A DNA stretch of 64,000 nucleotides from Paenibacillus_Z sp042653205 (GCF_042653205.1 NZ_JBHSHY010000001.1:186001-250000), one strand, 5' to 3'. Counted from the first letter of the stretch, positions 43,533-51,622 are shown. Notes: a model not told the origin generated them from the sequence alone. A program made the numbers and translations.

Positions 43533-45023
43533 TTACCTCCTAAGGGGCTTGCCGCGGAGGATCGCCTTGAACGAATTCAGCTTCAACCGGGGCGCCCGAA
43601 TGAGCACGTCTTGGACTTGGCCCGGCTGGAACGGGGCGATGGGGGATAGATAGGGAACGCCGAACGACTCTAGGCGGGCCATGTGGACCAGGATGATGAG
43701 CGTGCCCATGGCGATGCCGTACAGCCCGAGCGCCCCGGACACGATGAGCAGCGGGAACCGGAGAATCCGGAACGGAATGCTCATGTTGTACCGGGGAATG
43801 GCGAAGGACGCGATGCCGGTAATCGCGACGATGATGACCATCGGCGCGGACACGATGCCCGCCTTGACCGCGGCTTCCCCGATGACGAGCGCGCCGACGA
43901 TGCTGACGGCGGAACCGACGGCTTTAGGCAGGCGCACGCCGGCTTCGCGCAAGCCCTCGAACAGGAATTCCATCAGCAGCGCCTCGATGACGCCGGGAAA
44001 CGGTACCCCTTCGCGCGCGGACGTAATGTTCGGCAGGAAGTTCGTCGGCAGCAGCTGCGGGTGGAACGTCGTCACGGCCACGTACAGGGACGGCAAGTAT
44101 AGGGACATCGCGAACAGAATGTATCGGGTCCACCGCACGAGGGTCGCGAACAGAAACCGTTCGTAGTAATCCTCGGCCGCCTGGAAGGCGGTCCAAAACG
44201 TAATCGGCAAAATCAACGCCTGCGGCGCGCCGTCGGTCAGGATCGCGATTTTGCCTTCCAGCAGATTCGCCGCCACGATATCCGGCCGTTCCGTGTTGAT
44301 GGTCTGCGGGAACGGGCTGAACGATTGGTCTTCGATGAATTCTTCGATGTAGCCGGTTTCCAGCACGGCTTCCGTCCGCACGCTCTCCAGGCGGCGCATG
44401 ACGAGCTCGAGCAGCTCCGGGCGGACCACGCCTTCCACGTACGCGACCACGACGTTCGTCTTGGTCATCGTGCCGAGCGTGACCGGGCTCAGCTTGAGCT
44501 GCGGCGTTCGGATGCGTCTGCGGAGCAGGCTCGTATTGACTTGCAGCGTCTCGGTGAAGCTCTCCCGCGGGCCGCGAATGGCCATCTCGCTGGCCGGCTC
44601 GTCGACGGCGCGGTGCTCCCATCCGGCGGAATCGAGCAGGAGCGCTTCGGACTCGCCTTCGATGAACACGGCCAGACACGCCTGCAGAATCGATTCGGTA
44701 ATCGCCCGCAGACCGCTCTCGCCGCGGATAGGCCGGACGACGGAGAAATGCTCCTTCACGGTGGGCGTGTCGACTGTTTGCTTGGCGCCGGGATGCGCCT
44801 TCTCCAGGACCCAGGATTGAAAGAGCGGCGATTGGAATACGTTCTTGTCGATCAGCCCGTCGATGTAGACCATGAGAATCGTGCAAGCGTCCGACAGCTC
44901 GACCCGTTGATAGACGATATCGTAGCAATGCGCGAAGAGCTGCCGCAGCAGCGCCTCGTTCTCGCCTAGGCTGGCGCCGATCGTGTCCCGGGGATAGGCG
45001 GCGGGATTCCGCGAGGAGCGCAT
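43533..45023 (-). CDS. Germinant receptor operon 5, GerA-type A subunit
   Basis: Canonical A subunit, 496 residues from ATG 45023; GTG at 45029 is an in-frame alternative, but AAGGGGG lies at better distance from the ATG. Signatures: EMAIRGPRESFTETLQVNTS, GYIEEFIEDQSFSPFPQTIN, NTERPDIVAANLLEGKIAIL, AEDYYERF, and REGVPFPGVIEALLMEFLFE followed by RLPKAVGSAVSIVGALVIGE. It is preceded by a very good forespore-type promoter. First gene of an A-C-B operon and divergent from the SDR gene. Confidence 0.94.
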   Translation of the reverse strand: MRSSRNPAAYPRDTIGASLGENEALLRQLFAHCYDIVYQRVELSDACTILMVYIDGLIDKNVFQSPLFQSWVLEKAHPGAKQTVDTPTVKEHFSVVRPIRGESGLRAITESILQACLAVFIEGESEALLLDSAGWEHRAVDEPASEMAIRGPRESFTETLQVNTSLLRRRIRTPQLKLSPVTLGTMTKTNVVVAYVEGVVRPELLELVMRRLESVRTEAVLETGYIEEFIEDQSFSPFPQTINTERPDIVAANLLEGKIAILTDGAPQALILPITFWTAFQAAEDYYERFLFATLVRWTRYILFAMSLYLPSLYVAVTTFHPQLLPTNFLPNITSAREGVPFPGVIEALLMEFLFEGLREAGVRLPKAVGSAVSIVGALVIGEAAVKAGIVSAPMVIIVAITGIASFAIPRYNMSIPFRILRFPLLIVSGALGLYGIAMGTLIILVHMARLESFGVPYLSPIAPFQPGQVQDVLIRAPRLKLNSFKAILRGKPLRR

Positions 45024-45050
45024 GTCCACTCAACCCCCTTGAATTTTCCA

Positions 45051-45079
45051 TATTATCCTTCGGGGCACGAAATTTATGC
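45051..45079 (-). promoter_or_regulatory. Candidate SigG (forespore) promoter of receptor operon 5
   Basis: On the minus strand GCATA (45079-45075), a 17-base spacer and GATAATA (45057-45051) closely match the SigG consensus GnATR / CATnnTA. The element lies 28 bases upstream of the start codon. Germinant receptor operons of Bacillus are SigG-dependent, so both sequence and context agree. Confidence 0.65.
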
Positions 45080-45191
45080 AGGGCGCATAGCGTTCGGCTG
45101 CCGACTCGGCAAACGTATAATTCGAGGGGATCGTAGTCAAGATACAGGCTAGCAAGCCCGATAGATGACGAATTGCAAAGGAGAAGGAAGC

Positions 45192-45962
45192 GTGGGAAAA
45201 CTCGACGGGAAAGTGGCGCTCATCACGGGGGGCAGCAGCGGCATCGGACTTACGACCGCCAAACTGTTCATCGCGGAAGGCGCGAAGGTCGTGATCACGG
45301 GCCGGAAGCAAGCGGCGCTGGACGCGGCGGTGAAGGAGCTCGGCGCCGGTGCCCTGGCAGTTCAAGCGGAGGCGGCGGATCCCGCCGGCATGGAGCGGGC
45401 GGCAGCCCAAGCCGTCGAAGCGTTCGGCCGCTTGGACATCGTCTACGCGAATGCCGGCATCTCCTCGGCTACGCCGCTCGGGAGCACGGAGGTGCCGGTA
45501 TTCGAGGACGTGCTCCGGATTAACGTGACCGGAAGCTTCGTCACGGTGCAGGCCGCGCTGCCGCACTTGAAGGAAGGCGCTTCGGTCATCCTGACCGGCT
45601 CCACGCGCGCGACGGACGGCGCGCCGGCGCGCGCCGCCTACGCGGCGAGCAAAGGGGCGATCAGCAGCATGGCGCGCGTGTTCGTCGCCGAGCTGTCGCC
45701 GCGGGGCATCCGCGTCAACACGATCGTGCCGGGGGCGACGCGCACCCCGATCTGGAATCAAGCGACAGCCGAAGAGACCGCTCGGCTGGAGGCCGCGCAG
45801 GCGCGCACCATTCCGCTGAACCGGATGGCCGATCCGGACGAAATCGCGCTCGCCGTGTTGTTCCTCGCGTCGGACGATTCTTCCTTCGTCCAGGGAGCGG
45901 AGCTTACCGTCGACGGGGGAGCCCGCTCGGCGCCGCTCGGCGCGCCGGTCTTCCGGCGGTAA
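45192..45962 (+). CDS. Short-chain dehydrogenase/reductase (SDR)
   Basis: A classical SDR of 256 residues starting at GTG 45192 with AAGGAGAAGGAAGC upstream. The cofactor motif is ITGGSSGIG (11-19), followed by NAG (87-89) and the catalytic set Asn111, Ser137, Tyr150 and Lys154 (YAASK). The sequence TGRKQ after the second strand with Arg38 suggests NADP preference. The C-terminal FVQGAELTVDGG is typical. It is monocistronic and divergent from receptor operon 5. Substrate unknown, resembling quinone or ketone reductases of the YvaG/FabG type. Confidence 0.92.
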   Translation: MGKLDGKVALITGGSSGIGLTTAKLFIAEGAKVVITGRKQAALDAAVKELGAGALAVQAEAADPAGMERAAAQAVEAFGRLDIVYANAGISSATPLGSTEVPVFEDVLRINVTGSFVTVQAALPHLKEGASVILTGSTRATDGAPARAAYAASKGAISSMARVFVAELSPRGIRVNTIVPGATRTPIWNQATAEETARLEAAQARTIPLNRMADPDEIALAVLFLASDDSSFVQGAELTVDGGARSAPLGAPVFRR

Positions 45963-46071
45963 AGAGCCGTAAAAAACGGCTATAATCGTTCTTTCGCTTG
46001 CCGGCCGGCGTCTGCGTATGCGTTAATATAGATGTCGGCCGACGAAATCTTCGCGAAAGGAGATGATCCCA

Positions 46072-46104
46072 TTGATCACGCATACGGAGGTGATTTCCGC
46101 CTAA
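46072..46104 (+). CDS. Possible 10-codon leader peptide
   Basis: TTG at 46072 follows AAAGGAG (46056-46062) at a nine-base distance and opens a frame encoding MITHTEVISA before TAA at 46102-46104. An in-frame ATG at 46063 directly abuts the ribosome site and is less likely. The last codons contain an internal extended Shine-Dalgarno sequence GGAGGTGA and form the left arm of a hairpin. Whether it is translated is unknown. Confidence 0.4.
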   Translation: MITHTEVISA

Positions 46105-46118
46105 CCGCGGAAATCGCC
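46089..46118 (+). promoter_or_regulatory. Hairpin covering the end of the mini-ORF
   Basis: A 12-bp stem (46089-46100 with 46107-46118, one G-U pair) and a six-base loop that holds the stop codon of the mini-ORF. Seven bases later the terminator begins. Confidence 0.6.
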
Positions 46119-46124
46119 ATCAGG

Positions 46125-46153
46125 AGGGAGGCCATTTCGGCCTCCCTTTTATT
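46125..46153 (+). terminator. Intrinsic terminator in the leader region
   Basis: A nine-bp stem (46125-46133 with 46139-46147), five-base loop and TTTTATT tail. It stands between the mini-ORF and the HTH gene rather than after a full-length gene. Confidence 0.85.
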
Positions 46154-46252
46154 GCATCGCATAGTCGACGGATGGATCCGTTTTCATTTATAGTTAGATT
46201 AGGTGCGCATTCGCGCGCGAACATTCTGCGAGGACGAGAGGGGGAAGGAAAC

Positions 46253-46348
46253 GTGAACAAGTTGATTTTCGGCTGTGGTACGACGGGCGAAACGATGAAG
46301 GAGGTTTACGTTGGCCTACAAAAACGGAAGAGATGTGCTTCCCCCTAA
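46253..46348 (+). CDS. Possible 31-codon ORF overlapping the HTH gene start
   Basis: GTG at 46253 has a strong upstream site (GGGGGAAGGAA) and opens a 31-residue frame beginning MNKLIFGCGTTGETMKEV. Its 3' part overlaps the first 38 bases of the next gene in another frame and carries that gene's AAGGAGG site. It may be a translational-coupling ORF or chance. No homology recognised. Confidence 0.35.
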   Translation: MNKLIFGCGTTGETMKEVYVGLQKRKRCASP

Positions 46349-46577
46349 TCTATTGGAGGAGCTCCAGCGTTATATTCAAGGCGAGCTGCTGTATATCCCG
46401 AAGCCGGACAACGAGCGCGCCGCGTGGGGGGAGAAGAGCGGCTCGCGCGTGCTGATCGCGCGGCGCAACGAGGAGATCTATAGGTGCTACCGGGACGGCA
46501 GCACCGTGCGGGAGCTTGAACGGCGGTATCATTTGTCCGGCGAAAGCATACGCAAAATCATATCCGCGATGCGATAA
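46311..46577 (+). CDS. Small helix-turn-helix protein, CD3324 family
   Basis: An 88-residue protein starting at TTG 46311 with a consensus AAGGAGG six bases upstream. The N-terminal half reads GRDVLPPNLLEELQRYIQGE and LLYIPKPDNERAAWGEKSGS. The C-terminal half carries a Mor/HTH-type segment with GSTVRELERRYHLSGESIRK. This arrangement (K.A.DVLP, YIPK, WGEKSG, then HTH) is seen in many Bacillota proteins annotated as CD3324 family or as HTH proteins of unknown function. It is monocistronic with its own terminator. Possibly a small DNA-binding regulator; target unknown. Confidence 0.82.
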   Translation: MAYKNGRDVLPPNLLEELQRYIQGELLYIPKPDNERAAWGEKSGSRVLIARRNEEIYRCYRDGSTVRELERRYHLSGESIRKIISAMR

Positions 46578-46589
46578 CGCGATCGCGCC

Positions 46590-46622
46590 AAACGGCAGCC
46601 CTGCGAAGGGCTGCCGTTTTTT
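46590..46622 (+). terminator. Terminator of the small HTH gene
   Basis: An 11-bp stem (46591-46601 with 46608-46618), six-base loop and TTTTTT tail. Confidence 0.9.
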
Positions 46623-46676
46623 GCGCGTACGGGCGGCTTCGGCGCCTGCGACGGACGCACCCGCGCAACCGCTTCC

Positions 46677-46707
46677 TGAATAAGGGAAGTCCCGCGTGCG
46701 AATACTT
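46677..46707 (+). promoter_or_regulatory. Possible SigG-type promoter of receptor operon 6
   Basis: TGAATA (46677-46682), 18 bases, then AATACTT (46701-46707), a reasonable match to SigG elements (GnATR and CATnnTA). It lies about 40 bases before the A gene. Confidence 0.45.
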
Positions 46708-46747
46708 CGTACAGTTCCTTAATATGGATTGACGCCGGGAGGTACGG

Positions 46748-48208
46748 ATGGAACAGGTGAAGACACGGATCGCGGCCTCGGTTACCCGGAATGTGGACGC
46801 GCTGCGCCGCGAGTTCGCGGATAACGACCATATCTGCTTTCACCTGTTCGAGTCCGGCGCGGGCGAAGCCGCGGCCGCCCTGGCATACGTGAACGTTCTG
46901 GTCGACCAATCGAGGCTGCAGCAGCATATCCTTCCAAGGCTTAGCGCGCAAGCGGCCGCCGCCTCATTTGCCGAGGCAGCCCGTGCGCAAGGCATCGCGG
47001 GACCGGTGCCGGATCTGAACGAAGCCGTGCGCTTCATCGCGAATGCCGGTATCGTGCTGTTCATCGAGGGCAGGACGGACGCGCTCGGGATGTCACTGCC
47101 GGGGTACGGCAAGCGGGCGCTCGAGGAACCGGTGCTGGAAGTGAACGTGCGTGGGCCGCGCACGGGCTTCATCGAGGATCTCGACACGAATCTGGGATTG
47201 ATCTACCGCCGGCTCAAGACGCCGAAGCTGAAGGCGAAGTCGTTCGTCGTCGGAGAGGAAAGCAAAACGGACGTCGCGGTGCTGTATCTGGCGGATCAGG
47301 CGGATCCCGAGGTGCTGCGCGAGGTCGAGCGCAGACTCGCCTCCATCCGGCAGAACGTCGTGGTCGACAGCGCCCAGATCGAAGAGTGGATTCAAGACAA
47401 CCCGTATTCGCCGTTCTCGCAGATTCTGAACACGGAACGGCCCGACCGGGTCGCGACGGCGCTCAATCAGGGGAAGGTCGCGATTCTGACGGACGGCAGT
47501 CCCAACGCGCTGCTCGCGCCGTCCGTGTTCACGGATTTTCTCCATCCCAGCGAAGACCTTTACGAGAAGTTTTACTTCGCCAATTTTTTGCGCGGCTTGC
47601 GGCTGCTCACGCTCTTCATTTCACTATTCCTGCCATCCATCTACGTCGCGCTGACCACATTCCACATGGAGATGATTCCGACGCCGCTGATGCTGACGTT
47701 CCTCTCGACGAAGGCGGGCATCCCGCTGCCGACGTTCCTCGAAGCGCTGCTGATGGAGATTGCCTTCGAGGTGCTGCGGGAGGCGAGCCTGCGTCTGCCG
47801 CGGTCGATCGGCCAGTCCGTGAGCATCGTCGGGGCGCTCATCATCGGGGAAGCCGCCGTCCAATCGGGCATCGTCTCGAAGCCGGTGGTCATCGTCGTCG
47901 CGATGACCGGCATCGCGTCCTTTACGATCCCGTCCTTCAGCACGGCCATCACGCTGCGGCTGCTGCGGTTTCCGCTCATCATCATCGCGGCGTGGACCGG
48001 CGTGCTCGGCATCTCGCTCTGCATGTTCGCCGTCGTCCTGCATCTCAGTTCCCTGACGTCCTTCGGAACGCCGTACTTGCCGACGCTGGAATGGAAGCGC
48101 TGGAGAGAATGGGCCGGACGGTACGTCATGCTGCCGATCAAGCTCCGCCCGCTGTCCCGGCGCGAAGCCATGCCGGCGGGGGAAGGATCCGATCATGAGG
48201 AAGGTTAG
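46748..48208 (+). CDS. Germinant receptor operon 6, GerA-type A subunit
   Basis: Canonical A subunit of 486 residues. Signatures: LEVNVRGPRTGFIEDLDTNL, AQIEEWIQDNPYSPFSQILN, NTERPDRVATALNQGKVAIL, SEDLYEKFYFANF in the EDYY position, and KAGIPLPTFLEALLMEIAFE with RLPRSIGQSVSIVGALIIGE and AAVQSGIVSKP. GGGAGGTACGG precedes the ATG. Its 3' end overlaps the C gene by 14 bases. First gene of an A-C-D-B operon, the same order as operon 2. Confidence 0.94.
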   Translation: MEQVKTRIAASVTRNVDALRREFADNDHICFHLFESGAGEAAAALAYVNVLVDQSRLQQHILPRLSAQAAAASFAEAARAQGIAGPVPDLNEAVRFIANAGIVLFIEGRTDALGMSLPGYGKRALEEPVLEVNVRGPRTGFIEDLDTNLGLIYRRLKTPKLKAKSFVVGEESKTDVAVLYLADQADPEVLREVERRLASIRQNVVVDSAQIEEWIQDNPYSPFSQILNTERPDRVATALNQGKVAILTDGSPNALLAPSVFTDFLHPSEDLYEKFYFANFLRGLRLLTLFISLFLPSIYVALTTFHMEMIPTPLMLTFLSTKAGIPLPTFLEALLMEIAFEVLREASLRLPRSIGQSVSIVGALIIGEAAVQSGIVSKPVVIVVAMTGIASFTIPSFSTAITLRLLRFPLIIIAAWTGVLGISLCMFAVVLHLSSLTSFGTPYLPTLEWKRWREWAGRYVMLPIKLRPLSRREAMPAGEGSDHEEG

Positions 48209-49352
48209 GCGCGCGCTGCTCGGGTGCATAATGGCGGCCATGCTGGCCGGCTGCTCGCCGGATATGCAGGAGATCAGCGATATTGCCCTCGTCATGCTGA
48301 CGGCGATCGATTACGACGCGCAGAAGCAGGAATTCATGTTCACGGTCAACTGCCTCAACGCCTCGACGAACAGCACCCAAAATACCCGGAAGCTCGAATG
48401 GGTGGCCAGCGCGACAGGCAAGTCGATCTACGACGCCGCCCGAAACTTGCGCAGCCACGCGGGGAAGGTCCTGATTTGGCAGCACGACAAGTTTTTTCTC
48501 GTCGGCGAGAATGCGGCCCGGCATTCGTTGTACGAGGTCGTGGACTTCCTGACGCGTTCCCGCGATATCCGGCTGACCAGCTACCTGATCATCGGGGACG
48601 GGAACGCGGCGGATCTGATGCGGTCGAGATCGGAATCCGGCGATTTGATCTCGAACGAAATCGTCGGCAAAATCAAAAACGAGCTCTTCTGGGGCAAAAG
48701 CATGACGCTGACCATTAAGGATATCGCGAGCGATTACATGAGTCCCTATCGCGGGGTAGCTACCGGAAAACTGAGCAAATCGAAGTCGCCGGATCTCGAA
48801 CGGGACGTGCTCTTCCTGAACGGCGGATCTGTAATCCGCCAAGGGAAATTGGCAGGGTGGCTCTCGGGTAAGGACGTGCTCACGCTTCATATACTCCTTA
48901 AGAATAAGGAATGGGCGGGCTTGATGTTCGCGGAGACGGTGCCGTACCGATCCGCCAAGCTCAGTCTGCAGATGAAGGTGGTCAAACGCTCGATCCGCAT
49001 GACGCAGACGCGCGGCCAACCCGGCTTCGACATTCGAATCGGCTTGTCCGGCGACATCAAGAATGTGGACCAGCCGGTGAATGCGGCGGATCCGGCCGTA
49101 CTTCGGGAGATGGAGGAGGCCGCGGGCCGGCATGTCGAGCAGCAGCTGAGAACCAGCATTCGCGGGTTTCAGCACGACCTGAAGGTCGACGTCATCGGCC
49201 TCGCCGACCTCGCGAGACGCTATCACCCGACCGCGTGGGAGGGGATGAAGGATCGATGGGCGACCGACATCTATCCGGCGCTGCCGATTCGCGTCTCGGT
49301 CGACGTCGCGATTCCGAACATCGGCATGAGCGAAACGCTGGGAGGGACGTAG
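48195..49352 (+). CDS. Germinant receptor operon 6, GerC-type lipoprotein subunit
   Basis: A 385-residue GerAC-family lipoprotein with lipobox MLAGC (Cys20). The mature start GCSPDMQEISDIALVM keeps the family pattern but lacks the CWD triplet. TGKSIYDAARNLRSHAGKVL and WQHDKFFLVGENAA correspond to the conserved N-terminal domain; KVDVIGLADLARRYHPTAWE near the end matches the D..G......P..W segment. The start overlaps the end of the A gene by 14 bases, with GGGGGAAGGA upstream. Confidence 0.91.
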   Translation: MRKVRRALLGCIMAAMLAGCSPDMQEISDIALVMLTAIDYDAQKQEFMFTVNCLNASTNSTQNTRKLEWVASATGKSIYDAARNLRSHAGKVLIWQHDKFFLVGENAARHSLYEVVDFLTRSRDIRLTSYLIIGDGNAADLMRSRSESGDLISNEIVGKIKNELFWGKSMTLTIKDIASDYMSPYRGVATGKLSKSKSPDLERDVLFLNGGSVIRQGKLAGWLSGKDVLTLHILLKNKEWAGLMFAETVPYRSAKLSLQMKVVKRSIRMTQTRGQPGFDIRIGLSGDIKNVDQPVNAADPAVLREMEEAAGRHVEQQLRTSIRGFQHDLKVDVIGLADLARRYHPTAWEGMKDRWATDIYPALPIRVSVDVAIPNIGMSETLGGT

Positions 49353-49353
49353 G

Positions 49354-49599
49354 ATGATGGCTTATGCGTTTGTGGCGGTTTTTTTGGCGGGGACCGGCTG
49401 GAAGACCGTCCGCTTATGGCGGCGGCATCTGCGGCGAGAAGCGTTCGTCGCCGTCCTGCTGTCGCTCGCGGCGGCAGGCTACTTGATACCCGCGACCGGG
49501 CGCATGATGCCGACGGCGGCATCCCTGACAGCAGGATTGTACGAGCCGCTCTATACATTCGTATCGCGGCTGCTCGGCATCGAGGAGGCGATTCCATAA
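49354..49599 (+). CDS. Germinant receptor operon 6, candidate small D subunit
   Basis: An 81-residue protein starting two bases after the C gene stop. It has hydrophobic segments at about 3-16 (AYAFVAVFLAGTGW) and 32-46 (FVAVLLSLAAAGYLI) with a basic loop (RLWRRHLRRE) between, then an amphipathic tail. Same size, topology and position (between C and B) as the gene in operon 2. GGGAGGGACG precedes it; ATG 49357 is an alternative start. Confidence 0.7.
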   Translation: MMAYAFVAVFLAGTGWKTVRLWRRHLRREAFVAVLLSLAAAGYLIPATGRMMPTAASLTAGLYEPLYTFVSRLLGIEEAIP

Positions 49600-49600
49600 C

Positions 49601-50698
49601 GTGAATACCGCGCGAATCACGCCGTTCCAGCTGACCTGCTTATGCTTCGCGTTTCTATCCGGCTTCTCGACGCAGTATTTGCTGGAAGCGAAGCTCGTCA
49701 TGCAGGACGTGTGGCTGGCCAACGTGCTGGCCGTCTGCTGGATCCTGCTCGTCTTGAAGGTCAATACATACGTGCAGCGGCAATATCCCCACCGGAATAT
49801 GACCGAAATCATCGAAGTGCTGTATGGCAAGTGGTTCGGCAAATTGCTGCTGGGCTACTATTCGATGAACATGGTCGGCCTCTCGGTATTGTCGCTCCGC
49901 TCGATCTCGCTCTTTTACACGACGGCCATCCTGCCGAACACGTCGCCGAAACTGATCATGCTGCTCGTCGTGATCGTGACGACATATGCCGCATCGCTCG
50001 GACTCGCCGCGGTCGCGCGCTCCGTGCTGGTCATTCTCCCGTTCTTCGCGGTAGCGATTCTGATCATCGGCGTATCCCTCTTCCGCAACGTGGACATGAA
50101 CCCGTTCGTGCCGCAATTCCGGCACGGACTTCCGATCATGGTCTTCGGCACGATAATGTCGTACGGATTTCCGTTCGGCAAGTCGGTCGTCATGTCCTAC
50201 TTGTTCTCCGAGGTTACCGAGCAGAAGAAGCTGTTCAAATGCTGCAGCATCGCCGTCGTCTTCTCCTGCGCCTATTTGCTGCTGGCGACGTACCTCTCGC
50301 TCGGGAGCTTGGGCGAACAGCTGTTCAGGGCGGCGACGTTCCCGTTCTTCTCCGCCGTTCAACTGGTCAAATTCGGGGAATACATCGAACGCATCGAAAT
50401 CACCATCATCGCGATATGGACGATCTTGACGATGTACGAGATCATCACCGTCCAATACGTGTTCGTGAAGATGGCGGGCAGGCTGTTCGGGCTGAGCACG
50501 CTGAAGCCTTTGTATATTCCGGCCGGCGCGTTCATCCTTGGCGTCGCGGTCAACAGCTTCCCGAACCCGGCGGCGCTGATCTCGTACGATAACCGCATCC
50601 TTCCGGTCGTCAGCCTCGTGTCGGCTTTCCTGCTGCCGCTTTGCACATTGGGCTTGACGCTGCTCCGGAGGCAGGAGGCGCGGATTCCGCAGACGTGA
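49601..50698 (+). CDS. Germinant receptor operon 6, GerB-type integral membrane subunit
   Basis: A 365-residue polytopic protein with about ten helices starting at GTG 49601, directly after the D gene. Typical features: ITPFQLTCLCFAFLSGFSTQ, RQYPHRNMTEIIEVLYGKWF (the loop after helix 2) and RNVDMNPFVPQFRHGLPIMV in mid-protein. Last gene of operon 6. No clear terminator follows before the DinB gene promoter. Confidence 0.92.
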   Translation: MNTARITPFQLTCLCFAFLSGFSTQYLLEAKLVMQDVWLANVLAVCWILLVLKVNTYVQRQYPHRNMTEIIEVLYGKWFGKLLLGYYSMNMVGLSVLSLRSISLFYTTAILPNTSPKLIMLLVVIVTTYAASLGLAAVARSVLVILPFFAVAILIIGVSLFRNVDMNPFVPQFRHGLPIMVFGTIMSYGFPFGKSVVMSYLFSEVTEQKKLFKCCSIAVVFSCAYLLLATYLSLGSLGEQLFRAATFPFFSAVQLVKFGEYIERIEITIIAIWTILTMYEIITVQYVFVKMAGRLFGLSTLKPLYIPAGAFILGVAVNSFPNPAALISYDNRILPVVSLVSAFLLPLCTLGLTLLRRQEARIPQT

Positions 50699-50777
50699 CC
50701 CGGCGGCGGCTCGCTTATCGAGTCTGCGTACCGGATTGGCCGTTGTCGTCCGTCGACCGGTCTCATCCAAGAAAGCC

Positions 50778-50806
50778 TTTTCATGATAACGGGATTCGCG
50801 TATACT
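50778..50806 (+). promoter_or_regulatory. Promoter of the DinB-family gene
   Basis: TTTTCA (50778-50783) and TATACT (50801-50806) with a 17-base spacer, 28 bases before the ATG. Confidence 0.65.
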
Positions 50807-50833
50807 AGCCGTGAAAGCGAGGAGAGGAAAACA

Positions 50834-51331
50834 ATGGCAAAAGAACTGATTATCGGAGATGTCCGGCATGAACTGGCCAATACGCGCCGCATCCTGGAAC
50901 GGCTGCCTGAGGAGCAGCTGGACTGGAGGCCGCACGCGAAGTCGATGACGCTCGGCGGGTTGACCACGCATCTGATCAACCTGCTGAATTGGCAGGTCGC
51001 GATCCTCGAGCGCCCGGACTTCGATCTGGCGACCGTGCCGCGCCGGCGTGAAGCGCTGACCCGGACCGCGGACGTCCTGGCGGAGTTCGACGCGAACGCC
51101 GCCAAACTCGAGCAGCTGCTGGCCGCCAGCGACCAGCAGTCGCTCGGCGAGGAATGGACGCTGCGAAGCGGCGACCGCCTCATCATGAGCCAGCCGCGGG
51201 CGCTCGCGCTTCGCACCGTCGGCATCAGCCACATGGTCCACCACCGGGCGCAGCTCGGCGTCTACCTGCGGCTGCTCGACCTGCCGGTGCCCGGCTTCTA
51301 TGGGCCGTCGGCGGACGAGCAGGTCCAGTAA
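50834..51331 (+). CDS. DinB-family protein (putative metal-dependent, YfiT-like)
   Basis: A 165-residue four-helix-bundle protein. The metal-binding His triad is likely His46 (LTTHLINLLNW), His133 and His137 (ISHMVHHRAQLGVYLR), the standard DinB pattern. The start ATG 50834 has GAGGAGAGGA upstream. Members include DNA-damage-induced proteins and bacillithiol or mycothiol S-transferases; the specific role here is unknown. Monocistronic, followed by a long perfect inverted repeat. Confidence 0.88.
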   Translation: MAKELIIGDVRHELANTRRILERLPEEQLDWRPHAKSMTLGGLTTHLINLLNWQVAILERPDFDLATVPRRREALTRTADVLAEFDANAAKLEQLLAASDQQSLGEEWTLRSGDRLIMSQPRALALRTVGISHMVHHRAQLGVYLRLLDLPVPGFYGPSADEQVQ

Positions 51332-51423
51332 CGCAGAACCGCAGATTAAGAACCGAAGCTGCCGCCGCGGCCGGATGCATCCGTAATTGACAGGCATGTC
51401 CGACTTGGCGGCGACGACATCGT

Positions 51424-51472
51424 ACAATCGAAAAACGCTCATCCGGCGGACGGATGAGCGTTTTTCGATTGT
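51424..51472. terminator. 22-bp perfect inverted repeat, probable terminator
   Basis: Arms 51424-51445 and 51451-51472, loop GCGGA; the right arm contains TTTTT. It probably ends DinB transcription, with the T run inside the stem. Confidence 0.7.
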
Positions 51473-51577
51473 GTCGAATCGCGGGCCGGGATTGCGGCTG
51501 GTCCTGACTCGAAGAGCGCCCCGGCGGCCGCGGGCTCGCGTTGGAGAGGCGCCGGCGGCAGACCGATCGGGCACCGG

Positions 51578-51622
51578 TTGACAAATATGTAATCTAGCGT
51601 TATTTTGTTTAAGTACAAATTA
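51578..51622 (+). promoter_or_regulatory. MarR gene promoter with overlapping operator
   Basis: TTGACA (51578-51583) and TATTTT (51601-51606) at 17 bases. An inverted repeat (51601-51608 with 51615-51622, one mismatch) covers the -10 element, the usual place for MarR autoregulation. Confidence 0.6.

Larger units (their letters stand above)
45963..46310 (+). other. Structured leader region before the small HTH gene
   Basis: This 348-base gap contains, in order, a mini-ORF with a good ribosome site, a 12-bp hairpin over its stop codon, a strong intrinsic terminator and a second short ORF overlapping the HTH gene. The order suggests attenuation, but no alternative fold was tested. No convincing -35/-10 pair was found upstream; TAATAT at 46024-46029 is a weak -10. 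Confidence 0.5.
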
